Shown: one piece after another, positions 61,801-64,000 of the stretch | How positions within the stretch are numbered: the first letter of the stretch is position 1 | Layout of the letters: each line of letters opens with the position of its first letter | Source of the DNA: Nocardia flavorosea NBRC 108225 | GTDB taxonomy: Bacteria > Actinomycetota > Actinomycetes > Mycobacteriales > Mycobacteriaceae | Assembly (NCBI RefSeq): GCF_001613385.1 | Contig: NZ_BDCG01000012.1 | Location: 1 to 64,000, forward strand | Direction of reading: 5' to 3' | DNA length: 64,000 nt | Notes under the pieces: generated by a model | What the model was told of the DNA's origin: nothing | Database searches by the model: none | The model's input: the letters and a program-made list of their open reading frames with translations, nothing else | Program-made: the position numbers and the translations under genes

Positions 61801-64000
61801 GCTGTCGCGAGCCAGTTCACGCAGTACTCTCACCGCGGAAACCTGCTGGTGGTCCAGATCGCTCCACAACTGCTCCTGCAACCGCCGCGCCCGCGCCGAC
61901 CAGCTCTCGTTCGCCGCAGGGTGATCAGCCACCAGTAGCAGCGAACTGAAATCGCCGACAACTCGCATGATGTCGGGATGCACATCGCGGCGATCGAACC
62001 GGGTCAGCGTCACCGTCAGCTCACGCTGCGCGCTCCAACTCCCCAGCACCCACGTGTAACACGCCAGCAGCACAACGCTCGGCGTCACACCGAATGCCCG
62101 CGCCCGCGCGGCGATCCGACTCCAGACAGTGCCGTCCAGCCGGACCTCCCGGCGCACGAACCGCGGCCGCTGCACCACCGCCGGCAACACCCGCAAGGGC
62201 AACTGCGGGCCGGGCGGCAGCTCCGGCAGTCGCGATCGCCAATACGAGAGGGCCGCCCGGACCTCGTCCTCCGATGGCGCACAACTGTGCACATAGTCGC
62301 GGAATTCCAGTCCCGGTTCGGGCAACGCGAGACCCTGCTCCGCGTACAACTGCGTCCACTCGGACAGCAGCACCAGCGCACTCAGGCCATCGGCGATCAG
62401 TGTGTCGAAAGCGGCGCAGACCCGGGTGCCTGCCTTGTCGTCCACGACCCGGATATCGAACAACGGCCACCTGCCGGCGTCGAGCAAGCCCTCCGACATT
62501 TCGTCACGAACATCTGCCACCGGGCCCTCGACCACCGGTATCCGGTATGTCGGGACCTCGGCGAGGACCCGCTGCGCGCCGTCCGCAGTAATCACGGCGC
62601 GCAGCATCGGATGCCGGTCGATCACCCGATTCCAGGCGGCTTCCAGCCGCGCCGGGTCGACACCGCGCCACTCGTATTCGATGTAGAGCTGCGCGCCGAT
62701 CCCGCCGAGATCGAAGCTGTCCGACCGGCCCAGCCAGTAGGCGGCCTGGATATCGGTCAGCGGAAACGGCTCGTACCGACGCTCCGGGTCCGGCACGATC
62801 TCCGCACTCTCCGTGGCGGTGCCGACAGTCAGGGTCGCGGCGAATGCGGCGAGCGTGGGCGCGGTGAACAGGTGCGCCAGATCAGCCCCCCTCACCCCCT
62901 CGGCCGCCAGTCGCCGAATCAGGCGGGTGGCCAGCAGACTGTCGCCACCCAGGGCGAAGAAGTCGTCGTCGCGCCGGATGTTCTCGATATCGAGAACTGC
63001 GCCCCACGTATCGGCGGCGACCCGCTCCATGCCGGTCAGAGGCTCACCGGAGGCGCTGCCGTGGTGACTGTCCACGGCAGCGGCGAGGGTGGCGCGGACT
63101 GCGTCCCGATCGATCTTGCCGTTGCGCGTGATGGCGAGTTCCGCGCTTCGGACGAACCGGCGGGGAATCATATAGGGGGGCAACCGTTCGCCGAGCCAGG
63201 TGCGCAATGCGTCGTCGGTGAGGTCGTCGAGATCATCGGTGGCACCCACGACGACAGCGCCGAGAGACTTGGTGGGGTGTTCGAGCACGGCGGCGGCCGC
63301 GGCAGCAATTCGGGGATGGGCGGCCAGCACCGTTTCGACCTCACCCAGTTCGATCCGGTGGCCGCGGATCTTGACCTGATGGTCGATACGGCCGAGGAAT
63401 TCGAGGGTGCCGTCGGGCCGATAGCGCACCAGGTCACCGGTCCGGTACCACCGGATCCCCTCGTGTTCGACGAACTTCTCGGCGGTGCGCTCCGGGTCGC
63501 CCCGGTAGCCGTGTGCCAGCCCGAGCCCCGTAACCCACAGTTCCCCTGCCGCCCAGTCGGGGCAGTCCCGGCCGTGCCGGTCGACCACCCGGCAGCCGGC
63601 ATGCGGTAGCGGAACCCCGTACGGCACGCTCGACCAGCCGGGGTCGACGGTGCCGACCTCGCATACGGTGGCATGGATGGCTACCTCGGTCATCCCGCCG
63701 AGTCCGGCGAACCGGCAGTCGGGAACCAACCGGCGCAACCGTTGCGGCAGGTCCACGGTGACCCGGTCGCCGCCGAGCATGACCACTCGCAATGCGTCAC
63801 CCAGCCCGCAGTCGGCGGCGGCGGTCAACAGCATGTCCAGCAGCGCCGGCACGGCACTGACGACGGTCACCTCCCACCGGCGGATCAGTTCGGCCCAGGC
63901 GGCGGCATCACGACGCTGCGCCTCGTCGATCACGACCACCGAGCCGCCGAACGCCAGAAACCCGAACAGGTCGTAGGCGGAGAGGTCGAAGTCCAGCGCG
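55840..64000 (-). CDS. Nonribosomal peptide synthetase: A-PCP-Cy-A-PCP-Cy-A-PCP (5' end beyond window)
   Basis: The frame is open to the right edge; about 2719 residues are visible. Counted from the methionine at 63939, the first A domain (1-275, first half missing) has pocket residues D-L-Y-S-M-G-L-I-H, with no clear match. PCP1 serine is S334. Cy1 (390-810) has DTLIAD at 512-517. A2 (850-1440) reads D-L-F-N-L-S-L-I-W, nearly the cysteine code. PCP2 serine is S1499. Cy2 (1566-1995) has DSLVVD at 1693-1698. A3 (2030-2595) has the same code as A2, and PCP3 serine is S2651. Two long glycine-rich inserts lie in A2 and A3. It would form two thiazoline rings and pass the chain to the downstream NRPS. 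Confidence 0.9.
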   Translation of the reverse strand, partial: ALDFDLSAYDLFGFLAFGGSVVVIDEAQRRDAAAWAELIRRWEVTVVSAVPALLDMLLTAAADCGLGDALRVVMLGGDRVTVDLPQRLRRLVPDCRFAGLGGMTEVAIHATVCEVGTVDPGWSSVPYGVPLPHAGCRVVDRHGRDCPDWAAGELWVTGLGLAHGYRGDPERTAEKFVEHEGIRWYRTGDLVRYRPDGTLEFLGRIDHQVKIRGHRIELGEVETVLAAHPRIAAAAAAVLEHPTKSLGAVVVGATDDLDDLTDDALRTWLGERLPPYMIPRRFVRSAELAITRNGKIDRDAVRATLAAAVDSHHGSASGEPLTGMERVAADTWGAVLDIENIRRDDDFFALGGDSLLATRLIRRLAAEGVRGADLAHLFTAPTLAAFAATLTVGTATESAEIVPDPERRYEPFPLTDIQAAYWLGRSDSFDLGGIGAQLYIEYEWRGVDPARLEAAWNRVIDRHPMLRAVITADGAQRVLAEVPTYRIPVVEGPVADVRDEMSEGLLDAGRWPLFDIRVVDDKAGTRVCAAFDTLIADGLSALVLLSEWTQLYAEQGLALPEPGLEFRDYVHSCAPSEDEVRAALSYWRSRLPELPPGPQLPLRVLPAVVQRPRFVRREVRLDGTVWSRIAARARAFGVTPSVVLLACYTWVLGSWSAQRELTVTLTRFDRRDVHPDIMRVVGDFSSLLLVADHPAANESWSARARRLQEQLWSDLDHQQVSAVRVLRELARDSEVPAEPVPVVFTSMLGVDDELARSVRWPDFTRTQTPQVWLDHQVIELPDGLLLSWDSVDELFPDGMVEAMLATYHRLLSRLSEADWEQPLDSVLPVLPPDQQAVRDRVNDTSWPEAPGAPASAVHPEERRSGSDRLLHTAMFEIAAVDPGRTALVDGGTTVSFGALAERSRRIAALLISHGVRPGDAVAVCAARGVAQVSALYGVLAAGAAYVPVARDQPVRRRAAILEQAGVSVVLTDDTARFGTPVQRNNVSGTAEFADDTTRDGSGGVAGAVRSDGIAKVAGSEPVPRGFSPNGDGVAGGRIGPAGSGGAAEVATTAGRVGFGEYVSSAGAGAGRADGDGVAGAGVGAGGDVDREADTRAGAVAVVAIADAAEQEPAAVYRGGGGDLAYVIFTSGSSGTPKGVEVEHAQAMNTLDDLRGRYALDANDRVLAVAAADFDLSVFDLFGVLGAGGSAVIVADEDRRDPGRWLELVGEHGVTVWNTVPAMLDMLLTVAETGPGLSPALRLALVSGDWIGLDLPGRLAAQAPGCRLIALGGATEAAIWSNYFEVESVDPEWTSIPYGRPLRNQQFRVVDDTGRDRPDWVPGELLIGGAGVARGYRGSPALTAAAFFDDDGTRWYRTGDLGRYRPDGVLEFLGRADRQVKIRGHRVELGEIEQAVTAHPEVRRAIALAVGERTQARLVAFVEPGLPGDLAGFLADRIPPGWAPELIALPDPPLTGNGKIDHAALVRRAATATVAGKDEAERNEPVRPGPETRIGQIWQEVLGGALPDRKANFFGAGGDSLSATRLVSRLSRELGIRVTLREFFTDPTIAGLGRHRTEAETAVPGEQLRRLFAAPQATADIAHRLDPFELTDIQVAYWLGRSDDFDLGGIGAQLYFEYDWPGLDVDRLERSWNRVIERHAMMRAVVGADGLQRVLAHTPEYRIPVIDTSGDFEGAATALRAEMAGGAVDAATWPLFDIRVVRAGERSRVCVVFDSLVVDGLSALVLISEWTRWYTDPALVMEPPAVDFRDYAMTCAPSEDEVRAALSYWRARLPELPPGPQLPLRVLPATVQRPHFVRREVRLDPATWHGIVSRARDIGVTPSVVLLACYTWVLGNWSAQRELTVTLTRFDRRDVHPDIMRVVGDFSSLLLVADRPTGNESWRARARRLQEQLWSDLDHQQVSAVRVLRELARDSAVPAEPVPVVFTSMLGVDDELAGAVRWPDYTRTQTPQVWLDHQVIELPDGLLLSWDSVDELFPDGLVGDMLAAYHRLLTRLSEIDWEQPLDAVLPVLPPHQRTIRDHVNDTTRPRPEHEKLSGKRPAEGTRSSDPVRQLHTAMFDIAAADPDRAALVDGDTTVSFGALAEHSRRIAALLATHGVRPGDAVAVCAARGAAQVAAVYGVLAAGAAYVPIAGDQPVRRRNAILEQAGVSAVLTDDTGRFTTTTHPGDTGDYDELSERTPLIRSGDPAEATDTVRSDGIAGGAGPARVAAGFAPNGGVAEGGAGPAGSGGESADADRAAGPRAGGVPVVAIANARQHEPAPVYRGGGADLAYVIFTSGSTGVPKGVEIEHGQAVNTLLDLEDRYELGERDRVLAVAAVDFDLSVFDLFGVLGAGGSVVIVPDEDRRDAERWLELVGEHGVTVWNTVPAMLDMLLTVAESGPGLSSTLRLALVSGDWVGLDLPGRLTELSRNCRLVALGGATEAAIWSNYFEVDSVDPEWTSIPYGRPLRNQQFRVVDENGRDRPDWVPGELLIGGAGVARGYRGRPDLTAASFFDDGGTRWYRTGDLGRYRPDGALEFLGRADRQVKIRGHRVELGEIEQAITAHPEVRRAIALAVGERAQARLVAFVEPEAPADPARLPDSLPGFLAGRIPAAWAPELIPLLEPPLTGNGKLDHAALVRRAESAAGPAISECNEPIRPGLETRMAQIWSETLGSGPADRHTSFFGSGGDSLSATRLVGRLTRELGISVTLREFFTTPTIAGLGKNQPHTGIDLEEGAL
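56302..57204 (-). repeat. Adenylation-domain repeat, copy 2 (A3 core)
   Basis: Partner of 59740-60642. Protein stretches shared without change include NYFEV-type and SIPYGRPLRNQQFRVVD segments. The variable glycine-rich inserts lie just outside the repeat, on the N-terminal side of the P-loop. Confidence 0.8.
57994..58745 (-). repeat. Module repeat, copy 2 (Cy2 C-terminal half)
   Basis: Partner of 61540-62282. The two diverge before and after this stretch, as shown by the different N-terminal halves of Cy1 and Cy2 (for example DTLIAD against DSLVVD and different flanks). Confidence 0.8.
59740..60642 (-). repeat. Adenylation-domain repeat, copy 1 (A2 core)
   Basis: The A2 core from the P-loop to after motif A8 is nearly the same as A3 at 56302-57204. 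The shared pocket D-L-F-N-L-S-L-I-W lies within the repeat, so both modules should use the same amino acid. Confidence 0.8.
61540..62282 (-). repeat. Module repeat, copy 1 (Cy1 C-terminal half)
   Basis: This stretch of the Cy1 coding region is nearly the same, in DNA and protein, as 57994-58745 in Cy2. Shared protein stretches include CAPSEDEVRAALSYWR, LTVTLTRFDRRDVHPDIMR and TPQVWLDHQVIELPDG. The high DNA similarity suggests recent duplication or gene conversion between modules. Confidence 0.8.

Noticed and set aside
56302..62282. Repeated blocks that could suggest a tandem repeat array or CRISPR
   Set aside because: The repeats are long, only two copies, in frame with NRPS domains, and are explained by homologous modules. 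No CRISPR-like short repeats are seen anywhere in the window.
61978..63609. A rightward frame of about 540 codons opposite the Cy1/A1 region
   Set aside because: Same reasoning: antisense to conserved NRPS domains with no recognisable product.

Overview
The window is GC-rich, with tightly packed, often translationally coupled genes, many TetR regulators, CoA-ester catabolism, and a CtpJ/NmtR-type metal locus resembling that of Mycobacterium tuberculosis. This points to an actinomycete of the order Mycobacteriales, most likely Nocardia. The genus is inferred from gene content; no rRNA or other marker gene is present.

Positions 1-15.6 kb hold a first catabolic region. A leftward operon (MFS aromatic-acid-type permease, SMP-30 lactonase, CitE-type lyase, MaoC hydratase) stands opposite a TetR gene. 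A rightward operon of eight genes follows (acyl-CoA ligase, cyclase-family hydrolase, thiolase-like protein, DUF35 partner, FAD-linked oxidase, aldehyde dehydrogenase, acyl-CoA dehydrogenase, family III CoA-transferase). Together they look like uptake, CoA activation and beta-oxidation-like breakdown of an unidentified carboxylic acid.

Positions 15.7-27.4 kb hold a second catabolic region, probably for an aromatic compound. A leftward seven-gene operon (VOC dioxygenase-like protein, SnoaL-like protein, flavin monooxygenase, YceI protein, AMP-dependent ligase, aldehyde dehydrogenase, SDR) diverges from a FAH-family hydrolase across a perfect 16-bp palindrome. A TetR gene, an ACMSD-like amidohydrolase with a leaderless-type promoter, and a quinone oxidoreductase follow. 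A PucR-family gene lies at the right edge, and a decayed copy of its 3' end lies at the left edge in the same orientation.

Positions 27.5-38.3 kb hold mostly ordinary genes: PucR regulator, a fused indolepyruvate:ferredoxin oxidoreductase, a membrane metallophosphoesterase, a NUDIX hydrolase, a TetR/DUF4345 pair with a clear operator, and the P1B-4 metal ATPase CtpJ.

From 38.5 kb to the right end is a biosynthetic gene cluster, cut by the window edge. It encodes two NRPS proteins with three heterocyclization (Cy) domains and three adenylation domains whose pocket residues match cysteine, a methyltransferase domain, a thioesterase, a thiazolinyl imine reductase, a P450, a saccharopine-dehydrogenase-like reductase, two free methyltransferases, an MFS exporter, and an unusual PLP/sulfur operon (Y4yA-like decarboxylase, cysteine-synthase/rhodanese fusion, cysteine-desulfurase-like enzyme). 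Three near-palindromes of the form TGAAAATnATTTTCA match the actinobacterial Zur operator. The best reading is a zinc-repressed thiazoline/thiazolidine metallophore, similar in concept to coelibactin of Streptomyces and perhaps to the zinc-binding thiazolidine transvalencin of Nocardia. The left border of the cluster cuts into a broken nmtR gene, and the first Zur box lies in that remnant.
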